A DNA stretch of 64,000 nucleotides from NCBI GenBank assembly GCA_964019135.1, contig OZ025248.1:49717670-49781669 (forward strand). The letters are read 5' to 3'. Origin of the DNA: Arenicola marina (taxonomy: Eukaryota; Annelida; Polychaeta; Arenicolidae). Both the position numbers and the translations under genes were made by a program. Positions within the stretch are counted from its first letter, which is position 1. Every line of letters begins with the position of its first letter. The notes under the pieces were generated by a model. The model was not told the origin of the DNA, did no database searches, and saw only the letters and a list, made by a program, of their open reading frames with translations. Of this stretch, positions 37,001 to 49,583 are shown in pieces.

Positions 37001-38906
37001 TCTTAATTGACGGAGGGGGCTAAATCACATTCTCCGAGGTTTGGGCGGGGCCGTTCAGACAGTTCCAGGCATAGACATTCGCTTTTCTTTATCTTAATTG
37101 ACGGAGGGGGCTAAATCACATTCTCCGAGGCATGGGCGGGGCAGTTCAGACAGTTCCAGGCATAGACCTTCGCTTTTCTTTATCTTAATTGATGGAGGGG
37201 GCTAAATCGCATTCTCCGAGGCATGGGCGGGGCCGTTCAGACAGTTCCAGGCATAGACAGTCGCTTTTCTTTATCTTAATTGACGGAGGGGGCTAAATCA
37301 CATTCTCCGAGGCATGGGCGGGGCAGTTCAGACAGTTCCAGGCATAGACCTTCGCTTTTCTTTATCTTAATTGACGGAAGGGGCTAAATAACATTCTCCG
37401 AGGCATGGGCGGGGCCGTTCAGACAGTTCCAGGCATAGACATTCGCTTTTCTTTATCTTAATTGACGGAGGGGGCTAAATCACATTCTCCGAGGCATGGG
37501 CGGGGCCGTTCAGACAGTTCCAGGCATAGACATTCGCTTTTTCATTTTACTTTACTGAGACGGCTAAATCACATTCTCCGAGGCATGGGCGGGGCCGTTC
37601 AGACAGTTCCAGGCATAGACATTCGCTTTTCTTTATCCTAATTGACGGAGGGGGCTAAATCACATTCTCCGAGGCATGGGCGGGGCAGTTCAGACAGTTC
37701 CAGGCATAGACATTCGCTTTTCTTTATCTTAATTGACGGAGGGGGCTAAATCACATTCTCCGAGGTTTGGGCGGGGCCGTTCAGACAGTTCCAGGCATAG
37801 ACATTCGCTTTTCTTTATCTTAATTGACGGAGGGGGCTAAATCACATTCTCCGAGGCATGGGCGGGGCAGTTCAGACAGTTCCAGGCATAGACCTTCGCT
37901 TTTCTTTATCTTAATTGATGGAGGGGGCTAAATCGCATTCTCCGAGGCATGGGCGGGGCAGTTCAGACAGTTCCAGGCATAGACATTCGCTTTTCTTTAT
38001 CTTAATTGACGGAGGGGGCTAAATTACATTCTCCGAGGCATGGGCGGGGCAGTTCAGACAGTTCCAGGCATAGACCTTCGCTTTTCTTTATCTTAATTGA
38101 CGGAAGGGGCTAAATCACATTCTCCGAGGCATGGGCGGGGCCGTTCAGACAGTTCCAGGCATAGACCTTCGCTTTTCTTTATCTTAATTGACGGAGGGGG
38201 CTAAATCACATTCTCCGAGGCATGGGCGGGGCCGTTCAGACAGTTCCAGGCATAGACCTTCGCTTTTCTTTATCTTAATTGACGGAGGGGGCTAAATCAC
38301 ATTCTCCGAGGCATGGGCGGGGCCGTTCAGACAGTTCCAGGCATAGACATTCGCTTTTCTTTATCTTAATTGACGGAGGGGGCTAAATCACATTCTCCGA
38401 GGCATGGGCGGGGCCGTTCAGACAGTTCCAGGCATAGACCTTCGCTTTTCTTTATCTTAATTGATGGAGGGGGCTAAATCACATTCTCCGAGGCATGGGC
38501 GGGGCCGTTCAGACAGTTCCAGGCATAGACATTCGCTTTTCTTTATCTTAATTGACGGAGGGGGCTAAATCACATTCTCCGAGGCATGGGCGGGGCCGTT
38601 CAGACAGTTCCAGGCATAGACATTCGCTTTTCTTTATCTTAATTGACGGAGGGGGCTAAATCGCATTCTCCGAGGTTTGGGCGGGGCCGTTCAGACAGTT
38701 CCAGGCATAGACATTCGCTTTTCTTTATCTTAATTGACGGAGGGGGCTAAATCACATTCTCCGAGACATGGGCGGGGCCGTTCAGACAGTTCCAGGCATA
38801 GACATTCGCTTTTCCATTTTAATTCACGGATGGGGCTAAATCACATACTCCGAGGCATGCATGGGCAGGTCAGTTCAGACAGATCCAGGCATAGATTCAT
38901 AGATCC
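28046..38906. repeat. Second 91-bp satellite (A 91-bp and B 89-bp monomers), about 119 copies
   Basis: Head-to-tail array of two monomer types. Type A (91 bp) has CTTTTCTTTATCTTAATTGA, then CGGAGGGGGCTAAATCAC and GAGGCATGGG. Type B (89 bp) has CTTTTTCATTTTACTTCACT, then GAGACGGCTAAATCGC and GAGGTTTGGG. Both end with GGGCGGGGCCGTTCAGACAG and TTCCAGGCATAGAC. A/B order forms local higher-order blocks, most regular at 33.0-35.6 kb. At each edge monomers are diverged (28.05-28.2 and 38.8-38.9). Sequence is unrelated to the first 91-bp satellite. No gene lies inside. Confidence 0.97.
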
Positions 38907-38924
38907 AGGCAATTAGGTTACCAC

Positions 38925-39250
38925 ACATGTTTAAATACACAGTATTATCAATTATTAATCGTCGCTTGATGTTTTCAAAGCCTTATGCATGTGATGCATG
39001 CTATTAATATTAACATAAATCAAATATATATCACGTGGAAACATATACGTTTCGCACGTGGTAACCACGTGGCAGTACACCGACACTACGCCACATTTCG
39101 CCATCTTGTGTTGTATTAACCAGGTGGTAATTCACCCCCATCATAACGCCACATTTCGCAATGTTGTGACCACGTGGTATCCACGTGTCAGTTCACCGCC
39201 ACAAAACCGCCACATTTCACCACGAGGCGACAACCTGGTGTGCTAGCTGG
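38925..39250 (+). mobile_element. Dispersed element ending in GTGCTAGCTGGG, copy 2, with CACGTG minisatellite
   Basis: The left part matches 13890-13980 (ACATGTTTAAATACACAG, GATGTTTTCAAAG, CATGTGATGCATG, ATTAACATAAATCAAA). Then, where copy 1 goes directly to its terminus, this copy carries about 200 bp of degenerate repeats with CCACGTGG, CAGTACACCG-like and CGCCACATTTCGCCA words (39050-39235) before GTGTGCTAGCTGGGG. This fits one element family with interchangeable internal tandem repeats. Confidence 0.65.
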
Positions 39251-39299
39251 GGCCACGCCTCGATTCGATACACGCCTTCATTCTTGCAAAACGTCGGGG

Positions 39300-39600
39300 C
39301 CGGCGCGATAGCTCAGAGGGATAGAACGCTCGCATTGAGTTCTCTGGCCACCTGAGAGCCTAACGGCACGTGGATAGGTGGTTCGAGCCCCGCGGTGGCC
39401 ATATCTGTGTGGTCGCAGGATAAACATCTCATGTTTTTCCTTGGAAAGAGTAGGGGGTTATCCACGGAGACATGGCTCCACTCTCTCTATCTTCTCCCAT
39501 TGACCCGATAACCAAAAGTGGTTAAAGCGTCCTGAATAACCAACCGTCATTCATGAATTCTGTAGATGAACTAAACTGATCTTTGTGGGGCTGTAGGGTC
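39300..39600 (+). mobile_element. tRNA-derived SINE, plus-strand copy
   Basis: tRNA-like head with box A TAGCTCAGAGGG (39309-39320) and box B GGTTCGAGCCC (39380-39390), about 60 bp apart because of an insertion relative to a functional tRNA. The unrelated body includes GTAGGGGGTTATCC, GACATGGCTCCACTC and TTCTCCCATTGACC. Blocks from box A to TTCTCCCATTGAC recur in the minus-strand copy at 23648-23808. It is not a functional tRNA: box spacing and loops do not fold into a standard cloverleaf. Confidence 0.8.
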
Positions 39601-40419
39601 CGATGGGTCTTCCATGTTTGGGCGAACCATTGTTTCAGCTCAGCTCACGTATATATGACTCCAGCCTACCATTTACTACAATAAATCATTTAGTGGGTTC
39701 TAAGATGGAAGAGGGACCGGCTTAATTCAATCAGCTCAACGTAGTTTAAGTCATAGAATACCATCTTGTTGGATGATGTGTGGTGGCAGTTGTCTGGCAG
39801 TTTCGCTGAACCACCCGGTGACTGCATGGTGCCTATGGCGAGTTGTGATACGGTACAACAAGACGGGGTGAGATATCAAACCTGTAACCTGGGAATTTAA
39901 GAGATGTGGCACTTGCGGTATCATAGATACAGGGGCATCAGAATGGGCTACCTACCCCATTCATTAATCGTAAACTGAGAATTTTAATATTAAATACCCG
40001 TGAATTGGGGAATGGCCAATTTATATCATGTATCCGCCTCTTCCATTGTATATGGAAACTTTTCTTTTGGGAACACGACCCCCCCTTGCCCCAATACCTG
40101 GGGTGGCAGCTATCCCAAACGAGCAAGTTGGCCTGGTACAAGGACTAAAATATCACATAAAAGAATAGTGAAGACCCAACGCTATAGAAAAGAGGGTTAT
40201 TGTCAAGCGCAGAATCAATGGCATGGCTAGCCGGTTTGGCTAGATTACGGTTCATATCGCCCTTGACGTTGTGAATCAGCTATAGCTATCATAACGCCAC
40301 CCTCTATGTTTGCCCTGCACCGCGCTCTCATCGCGTGTAACACAACAGGAACACACACATCGTTATGTTAACGGGAACTGTGTGATGACGGTCCCACAGC
40401 GTGACTATTTTAGAACTTT
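39601..40419. other. Unique sequence, no gene recognised
   Basis: Short frames on both strands only (for example 39938-40141 minus, 40000-40230 plus), with no domain, RNA gene or repeat recognised. The 37-bp satellite begins immediately to the right. Confidence 0.4.
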
Positions 40420-43400
40420 CACTGCTTTCGGACTCGACGGTGGTCCAATCAGATGTGAGGGCTTTCGAACTCGACGATGGTCCAATCAGATGTGAGTGCT
40501 TTCGAACTCGACGGTGGTCCAATCAGATGTGAGTGCTTTCGAACTCGACGGTGGTCCAATCAGATGTGAGTGCTTCCGAACTCGACGGTGGTCCAATCAG
40601 ATGTGAGTGCTTCCGAACTCGACGGTGGTCCAATCAGATGTGAGGGCCTTCGAACTCGACGGTGGTCCAATCAGATGTAAGTGCTTTCGAACTCGACGAT
40701 GGTCCAATCAGATGTGAGCGCTTTCGAACTCGACGGTGGTCCAATCAGATGCGAGCGGTTTCGAACTCGACAGTGGTCCAATCAGATGTGAGCGCTTTCG
40801 AACTCGACGGTGGTCCAATCAGATGTGAGTCCTTTCGAACTCGACGGTGGTCCAATCAGATGTGAGTGCTTCCGAACTCGACGGTGGTCCAATCAGATGT
40901 GAGTGCTTTCGAACTCGACGGTGGTCCAATCAGATGTGAGCGCTTTCGAACTCGACGGTGGTCCAATCATATGTGAGTGTTTTCGAACTCGACGGTGGTC
41001 CAATCTGATGTGAGTGTTTTCGAACTCGACGGTGGTCCAATCAGATGTGAGCGCTTTCGAACTCGACGGTGGTCCAATCAGATGTGAGTGTTTTCGAACT
41101 CGAAGTTGGCTCAATCAGATGTGAGTGCTTTCGAACTCGACGGTGGTCCAATCAGATGTGAGTGCTTTCGAACTCGACGGTGGTTCAATCAGATGTGAGT
41201 GCTTTCGAACTCGACGGTGGCCCAATCAGATGTGAGTGCTTTCGAACTCGAAGGTGGCCCAAACAGATGTGAGTGCTTTCGAACTCGACCGTGGTCCAAT
41301 CAGATGTGAGTGCTTTCGAACTCGACGGTGGTCCAATCAGATGTGAGTGCTTTTGAACTCGACGGTGGTCCAATCAGATGTGAGTGCTTTCGAACTCGAC
41401 GGTGGTCCAATCAGATGTGAGTGCTTTCGAACTCGACGGTGGTCCAATCAGATGTGAGTGTTTTCGAACTCGAAGTTGGCTCAATCACATGTGAGTGCTT
41501 TCGAACTCGACGGTGGTCCAATCAGATGTTAGTGCTTTCGAACTCGACGGTGGTTCAATCAGATGTGAGTGCTTTCGAACTCGACGGTGGTCCAATCTAA
41601 TGTGAGTGCTTTCGAACTCGACGGTGGTCCAATCTAATGTGAGTGTTTTCGAACTCGACGGTGGTCCAAACAGATGTGAGTGCTTTCGAACTCGACCGTG
41701 GTCCAATCAGATGTGAGTGCTTTCGAACTCGACGGTGGTCCAATCAGATATGAGCGATTTCGAACTCGACGGTGGTCCAATCAGATGTGAGTGTTTTCGA
41801 ACTCGACGGTGGTTCAATCTAATGTGAGTGTTTTCGAACTCGACGGTGGTCCAATCAGATGTGAGTGTTTTCGAACTCGAAGTTGGCTCAATCACATGTG
41901 AGTGCTTTCGAACTCGACGGTGGTCCAATCAGATGTTAGTGCTTTCGAACTCGACGGTGGTTCAATCAGATGTGAGTGCTTTCGAACTCGACGGTGGCCC
42001 AATCAGATGTGAGTGCTTTCGAACTCGAAGGTGGCCCAAACAGTTGTGAGGGCTTTCGAACTCGACGGTGGTCCAATCAGATGTAAGTGCTTTCGAACTC
42101 GACGGTGGTCCAATCAGATGTGAACGCTTTCGAACTCGACGGTGGTCCAATCAGATGTGAGCGCTTTCGAACTCGACGGTGGTCCAATCAGATGTGAGTG
42201 CTTTCGAACTCGACGGTGGTCCAATCAGATGTGAGTGCTTCCGAACTCGACGGTGGTCCAATCAGATGTGAGCGCTTTCGAACTCGACGGTGGTCCAATC
42301 AGATGTGAGCGCTTTCAAACTCGACGGTGGTCCAATCATATGTGAGTGTTTTCGAACTCGACGGTGGTCCAATCTGATGTGAGTGTTTTCGAACTCGACG
42401 GTGGTCCAATCAGATGTGAGCGCTTTCGAACTCGACGGTGGTCCAATCAGATGTGAGTGTTTTCGAACTCGAAGTTGGCTCAATCACATGTGAGTGCTTT
42501 CGAACTCGACGGTGGTCCAATCAGATGTGAGTGCTTTCGAACTCGACGATGGTTCAATCAGATGTGAGTGCTTTCGAACTCGACGGTGGCCCAATCAGAT
42601 GTGAATGCTTTCGAACTCGAAGGTGGCCCAAACAGATGTGAGTGCTTTCGAACTCGACCGTGGTCCAATCAGATGTGAGTGCTTTCAAACTCGACGGTGG
42701 TCCAATCAGATGTGAGTGCTTTTGAACTCGACGGTGGTCCAATCAGATGTGAGTGCGTTCGAACTCGACGGTGGTCCAATCAGATGTGAGTGCTTTCGAA
42801 CTCGACGGTGGTCCAATCAGATGTGAGCGCTTTCGAACCCGACGGTGGTCCAATCATATGTGAGTGTTTTCGAACTCGACGGTGGTCCCATCTGATGTGA
42901 GTGTTTTCGAACTCGACGGTGGTCCAATCAGATGTGAGGGCTTTCGAACTCGACGATGGTCCAATCAGATGTGAGTGCTTTCGAACTCGACGGTGGTCCA
43001 ATCAGATGTGAGTGCTTTCGAACTCGACGGTGGTCCAATCAGATGTGAGTGCTTCCGAACTCGACGGTGGTCCAATCAGATGTGAGTGCTTCCGAACTCG
43101 ACGGTGGTCCAATCTAATGTGAGTGCTTTCGAACTCGACGGTGGTCCAATCTAATGTGAGTGTTTTCGAACTCGACGGTGGTCCAAACAGATGTGAGTGC
43201 TTTCGAACTCGACCGTGGTCCAATCAGATGTGAGTGCTTTCGAACTCGACGGTGGTCCAATCAGATATGAGCGATTTCGAACTCGACGGTGGTCCAATCA
43301 GATGTGAGTGTTTTCGAACTCGACGGTGGTTCAATCTAATGTGAGTGTTTTCGAACTCGACGGTGGTCCAATCAGATGTGAGTGTTTTCGAACTCGAAGT

Positions 43401-46400
43401 TGGCTCAATCACATGTGAGTGCTTTCGAACTCGACGGTGGTCCAATCAGATGTTAGTGCTTTCGAACTCGACGGTGGTTCAATCAGATGTGAGTGCTTTC
43501 GAACTCGACGGTGGCCCAATCAGATGTGAGTGCTTTCGAACTCGAAGGTGGCCCAAACAGTTGTGAGGGCTTTCGAACTCGACGGTGGTCCAATCAGATG
43601 TAAGTGCTTTCGAACTCGACGGTGGTCCAATCAGATGTGAACGCTTTCGAACTCGACGGTGGTCCAATCAGATGTGAGCGCTTTCGAACTCGACGGTGGT
43701 CCAATCAGATGTGAGTGCTTTCGAACTCGACGGTGGTCCAATCAGATGTGAGTGCTTCCGAACTCGACGGTGGTCCAATCAGATGTGAGCGCTTTCGAAC
43801 TCGACGGTGGTCCAATCAGATGTGAGCGCTTTCAAACTCGACGGTGGTCCAATCATATGTGAGTGTTTTCGAACTCGACGGTGGTCCAATCTGATGTGAG
43901 TGTTTTCGAACTCGACGGTGGTCCAATCAGATGTGAGCGCTTTCGAACTCGACGGTGGTCCAATCAGATGTGAGTGTTTTCGAACTCGAAGTTGGCTCAA
44001 TCACATGTGAGTGCTTTCGAACTCGACGGTGGTCCAATCAGATGTGAGTGCTTTCGAACTCGACGATGGTTCAATCAGATGTGAGTGCTTTCGAACTCGA
44101 CGGTGGCCCAATCAGATGTGAATGCTTTCGAACTCGAAGGTGGCCCAAACAGATGTGAGTGCTTTCGAACTCGACCGTGGTCCAATCAGATGTGAGTGCT
44201 TTCAAACTCGACGGTGGTCCAATCAGATGTGAGTGCTTTTGAACTCGACGGTGGTCCAATCAGATGTGAGTGCGTTCGAACTCGACGGTGGTCCAATCAG
44301 ATGTGAGTGCTTTCGAACTCGACGGTGGTCCAATCAGATGTGAGCGCTTTCGAACCCGACGGTGGTCCAATCATATGTGAGTGTTTTCGAACTCGACGGT
44401 GGTCCCATCTGATGTGAGTGTTTTCGAACTCGACGGTGGTCCAATCAGATGTGAGGGCTTTCGAACTCGACGATGGTCCAATCAGATGTGAGTGCTTTCG
44501 AACTCGACGGTGGTCCAATCAGATGTGAGTGCTTTCGAACTCGACGGTGGTCCAATCAGATGTGAGTGCTTCCGAACTCGACGGTGGTCCAATCAGATGT
44601 GAGTGCTTCCGAACTCGACGGTGGTCCAATCAGATGTGAGGGCCTTCGAACTCGACGGTGGTCCAATCAGATGTAAGTGCTTTCGAACTCGACGATGGTC
44701 CAATCAGATGTGAGCGCTTTCGAACTCGACGGTGGTCCAATCAGATGCGAGCGGTTTCGAACTCGACAGTGGTCCAATCAGATGTGAGCGCTTTCGAACT
44801 CGACGGTGGTCCAATCAGATGTGAGTCCTTTCGAACTCGACGGTGGTCCAATCAGATGTGAGTGCTTCCGAACTCGACGGTGGTCCAATCAGATGTGAGT
44901 GCTTTCGAACTCGACGGTGGTCCAATCAGATGTGAGCGCTTTCGAACTCGACGGTGGTCCAATCATATGTGAGTGTTTTCGAACTCGACGGTGGTCCAAT
45001 CTGATGTGAGTGTTTTCGAACTCGACGGTGGTCCAATCAGATGTGAGCGCTTTCGAACTCGACGGTGGTCCAATCAGATGTGAGTGCTTTCGAACTCGAC
45101 GATGGTTCAATCAGATGTGAGTGCTTCCGAACTCGACGGTGGTCCAATCAGATGTGAGTGCTTCCGAACTCGACGGTGGTCCAATCAGATGTGAGGGCCT
45201 TCGAACTCGACGGTGGTCCAATCAGATGTAAGTGCTTTCGAACTCGACGATGGTCCAATCAGATGTGAGCGCTTTCGAACTCGACGGTGGTCCAATCAGA
45301 TGCGAGCGGTTTCGAACTCGACAGTGGTCCAATCAGATGTGAGCGCTTTCGAACTCGACGGTGGTCCAATCAGATGTGAGTCCTTTCGAACTCGACGGTG
45401 GTCCAATCAGATGTGAGTGCTTCCGAACTCGACGGTGGTCCAATCAGATGTGAGTGCTTTCGAACTCGACGGTGGTCCAATCAGATGTGAGCGCTTTCGA
45501 ACTCGACGGTGGTCCAATCATATGTGAGTGTTTTCGAACTCGACGGTGGTCCAATCTGATGTGAGTGTTTTCGAACTCGACGGTGGTCCAATCAGATGTG
45601 AGCGCTTTCGAACTCGACGGTGGTCCAATCAGATGTGAGTGCTTTCGAACTCGACGATGGTTCAATCAGATGTGAGTGCTTTCGAACTCGACGGTGGCCC
45701 AATCAGATGTGAATGCTTTCGAACTCGAAGGTGGCCCAAACAGATGTGAGTGCTTTCGAACTCGACCGTGGTCCAATCAGATGTGAGTGCTTTCAAACTC
45801 GACGGTGGTCCAATCAGATGTGAGTGCTTTTGAACTCGACGGTGGTCCAATCAGATGTGAGTGCGTTCGAACTCGACGGTGGTCCAATCAGATGTGAGTG
45901 CTTTCGAACTCGACGGTGGTCCAATCAGATGTGAGCGCTTTCGAACCCGACGGTGGTCCAATCATATGTGAGTGTTTTCGAACTCGACGGTGGTCCCATC
46001 TGATGTGAGTGTTTTCGAACTCGACGGTGGTCCAATCAGATGTGAGGGCTTTCGAACTCGACGATGGTCCAATCAGATGTGAGTGCTTTCGAACTCGACG
46101 GTGGTCCAATCAGATGTGAGTGCTTTCGAACTCGACGGTGGTCCAATCAGATGTGAGTGCTTCCGAACTCGACGGTGGTCCAATCAGATGTGAGTGCTTC
46201 CGAACTCGACGGTGGTCCAATCAGATGTGAGGGCCTTCGAACTCGACGGTGGTCCAATCAGATGTAAGTGCTTTCGAACTCGACGATGGTCCAATCAGAT
46301 GTGAGCGCTTTCGAACTCGACGGTGGTCCAATCAGATGCGAGCGGTTTCGAACTCGACAGTGGTCCAATCAGATGTGAGCGCTTTCGAACTCGACGGTGG

Positions 46401-49400
46401 TCCAATCAGATGTGAGTCCTTTCGAACTCGACGGTGGTCCAATCAGATGTGAGTGCTTCCGAACTCGACGGTGGTCCAATCAGATGTGAGTGCTTTCGAA
46501 CTCGACGGTGGTCCAATCAGATGTGAGCGCTTTCGAACTCGACGGTGGTCCAATCATATGTGAGTGTTTTCGAACTCGACGGTGGTCCAATCTGATGTGA
46601 GTGTTTTCGAACTCGACGGTGGTCCAATCAGATGTGAGCGCTTTCGAACTCGACGGTGGTCCAATCAGATGTGAGTGTTTTCGAACTCGAAGTTGGCTCA
46701 ATCAGATGTGAGTGCTTTCGAACTCGACGGTGGTCCAATCAGATGTGAGTGCTTTCGAACTCGACGGTGGTTCAATCAGATGTGAGTGCTTTCGAACTCG
46801 ACGGTGGCCCAATCAGATGTGAGTGCTTTCGAACTCGAAGGTGGCCCAAACAGATGTGAGTGCTTTCGAACTCGACCGTGGTCCAATCAGATGTGAGTGC
46901 TTTCGAACTCGACGGTGGTCCAATCAGATGTGAGTGCTTTTGAACTCGACGGTGGTCCAATCAGATGTGAGTGCTTTCGAACTCGACGGTGGTCCAATCA
47001 GATGTGAGTGCTTTCGAACTCGACGGTGGTCCAATCAGATGTGAGTGTTTTCGAACTCGAAGTTGGCTCAATCACATGTGAGTGCTTTCGAACTCGACGG
47101 TGGTCCAATCAGATGTTAGTGCTTTCGAACTCGACGGTGGTCCAATCTAATGTGAGTGCTTTCGAACTCGACGGTGGTCCAATCTAATGTGAGTGTTTTC
47201 GAACTCGACGGTGGTCCAAACAGATGTGAGTGCTTTCGAACTCGACCGTGGTCCAATCAGATGTGAGTGCTTTCGAACTCGACGGTGGTCCAATCAGATA
47301 TGAGCGATTTCGAACTCGACGGTGGTCCAATCAGATGTGAGTGTTTTCGAACTCGACGGTGGTTTAATCTAATGTGAGTGTTTTCGAACTCGACGGTGGT
47401 CCAATCAGATGTGAGTGTTTTCGAACTCGAAGTTGGCTCAATCACATGTGAGTGCTTTCGAACTCGACGGTGGTCCAATCAGATGTTAGTGCTTTCGAAC
47501 TCGACGGTGGTTCAATCAGATGTGAGTGCTTTCGAACTCGACGGTGGTCCAATCAGATATGAGCGATTTCGAACTCGACGGTGGTCCAATCAGATGTGAG
47601 TGTTTTCGAACTCGACGGTGGTTCAATCTAATGTGAGTGTTTTCGAACTCGACGGTGGTCCAATCAGATGTGAGTGTTTTCGAACTCGAAGTTGGCTCAA
47701 TCACATGTGAGTGCTTTCGAACTCGACGGTGGTCCAATCAGATGTTAGTGCTTTCGAACTCGACGGTGGTTCAATCAGATGTGAGTGCTTTCGAACTCGA
47801 CGGTGGCCCAATCAGATGTGAGTGCTTTCGAACTCGAAGGTGGCCCAAACAGTTGTGAGGGCTTTCGAACGCGACGGTGGTCCAATCAGATGTAAGTGCT
47901 TTCGAACTCGACGGTGGTCCAATCAGATGTGAACGCTTTCGAACTCGACGGTGGTCCAATCAGATGTGAGCGCTTTCGAACTCGACGGTGGTCCAATCAG
48001 ATGTGAGTGCTTTCGAACTCGACGGTGGTCCAATCAGATGTGAGTGCTTCCGAACTCGACGGTGGTCCAATCAGATGTGAGCGCTTTCGAACTCGACGGT
48101 GGTCCAATCAGATGTGAGCGCTTTCAAACTCGACGGTGGTCCAATCATATGTGAGTGTTTTCGAACTCGACGGTGGTCCAATCTGATGTGAGTGTTTTCG
48201 AACTCGACGGTGGTCCAATCAGATGTGAGCGCTTTCGAACTCGACGGTGGTCCAATCAGATGTGAGTGTTTTCGAACTCGAAGTTGGCTCAATCACATGT
48301 GAGTGCTTTCGAACTCGACGGTGGTCCAATCAGATGTGAGTGCTTTCGAACTCGACGATGGTTCAATCAGATGTGAGTGCTTTCGAACTCGACGGTGGCC
48401 CAATCAGATGTGAATGCTTTCGAACTCGAAGGTGGCCCAAACAGATGTGAGTGCTTTCGAACTCGACCGTGGTCCAATCAGATGTGAGTGCTTTCAAACT
48501 CGACGGTGGTCCAATCAGATGTGAGTGCTTTTGAACTCGACGGTGGTCCAATCAGATGTGAGTGCGTTCGAACTCGACGGTGGTCCAATCAGATGTGAGT
48601 GCTTTCGAACTCGACGGTGGTCCAATCAGATGTGAGCGCTTTCGAACCCGACGGTGGTCCAATCATATGTGAGTGTTTTCGAACTCGACGGTGGTCCCAT
48701 CTGATGTGAGTGTTTTCGAACTCGACGGTGGTCCAATCAGATGTGAGCGCTTTCGAACTCGACGGTGGTCCAATCACATGTGAGTGCTTTCGAACTCGAC
48801 CGTGGTCCAATCAGATGTGAGTGCTTTCGAACTCGAAGGTGGCCCAAACAAATGTGAGTGCTTTCGAACTCGACGGTGGTCCAATCAGATGTAAGTGCAT
48901 TCGAACTCGACGGTGGTCCAATCAGATGTGAGTGCTTTCGAACTCGACGGTGGTCCAATCAGATGTGAGTGCTTTCGAACTCGACGGTGGTCCAATCTGA
49001 TGTGAGCGCTTTCGAACTCGACGTGGTCCAATCAGATGTGAGTGTTTTCGAACTCGACGGTGGTCGAATCTGATGTTAGCGTTTTCGAACTGGACGCTGG
49101 TCCAATCTGATGTGAGTGCTTTCGAACTCGACGGTGGTCCAATTAGATGTGAGTGCTTTCGAACTCGACGGTGGTCCAATCAGATGTGAGTGCTTTCGAA
49201 CTCGACGGTGGTCCAATCAGATGAGTGCTTTCGAACTCGACGGTGGTCCAATCAGATGTGAGTGCTTTCGAACTCGACGGTGGTCTAATCAGATGTGAGT
49301 GCTTTCGAACTCGACGGTGGTCCAATCAGATGTGAGTGCTTTCGAACTCGACGGTGGTCCAATCAGATGTGAGTGCTTTCGAACTCGACGGTGGTCTAAT

Positions 49401-49583
49401 CAGATGTGAGTGCTTTCGAACTCGACGGTGGTTCAATCAGATGTGAGTGCTTTCGAACTCGACGGTGGTCCAATCAGATGTGAGTGTTTTTGAACTAGAC
49501 GCTGGTCCAATCTGATGTGAGTGCTTTCGAACTCGACGGTGGTCCAATCAGATGTGAGTGCTTTCGAACTCGACGGTGGTCCA
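40420..49583. repeat. 37-bp satellite, about 247 copies, with large internal duplications
   Basis: Strict 37-bp period: GTGAGTGCTTTCGAACTCGA, then CGGTGGTCCAATCAGAT. Every monomer has TTCGAA and a CCAAT box (GTCCAATCA). Large segments are duplicated: about 1.3 kb at 41.71-43.0 kb recurs at 43.22-44.52 (offset 1517 bp, 41 monomers) and again near 47.5-48.7 kb (offset 5809 bp), while 40.66-41.1 kb recurs at 44.66, 45.21 and 46.25 kb. The right end is diverged and irregular (48.8-49.5 kb). The last monomer is part of the final exon of the channel gene. The 60-106-codon frames across the array are by-products. Confidence 0.97.

Noticed and set aside
39302..39395. tRNA gene
   Set aside because: A and B boxes are present, but the intervening part and acceptor stem do not fit a cloverleaf, and a second copy with a shared non-tRNA body identifies a SINE.
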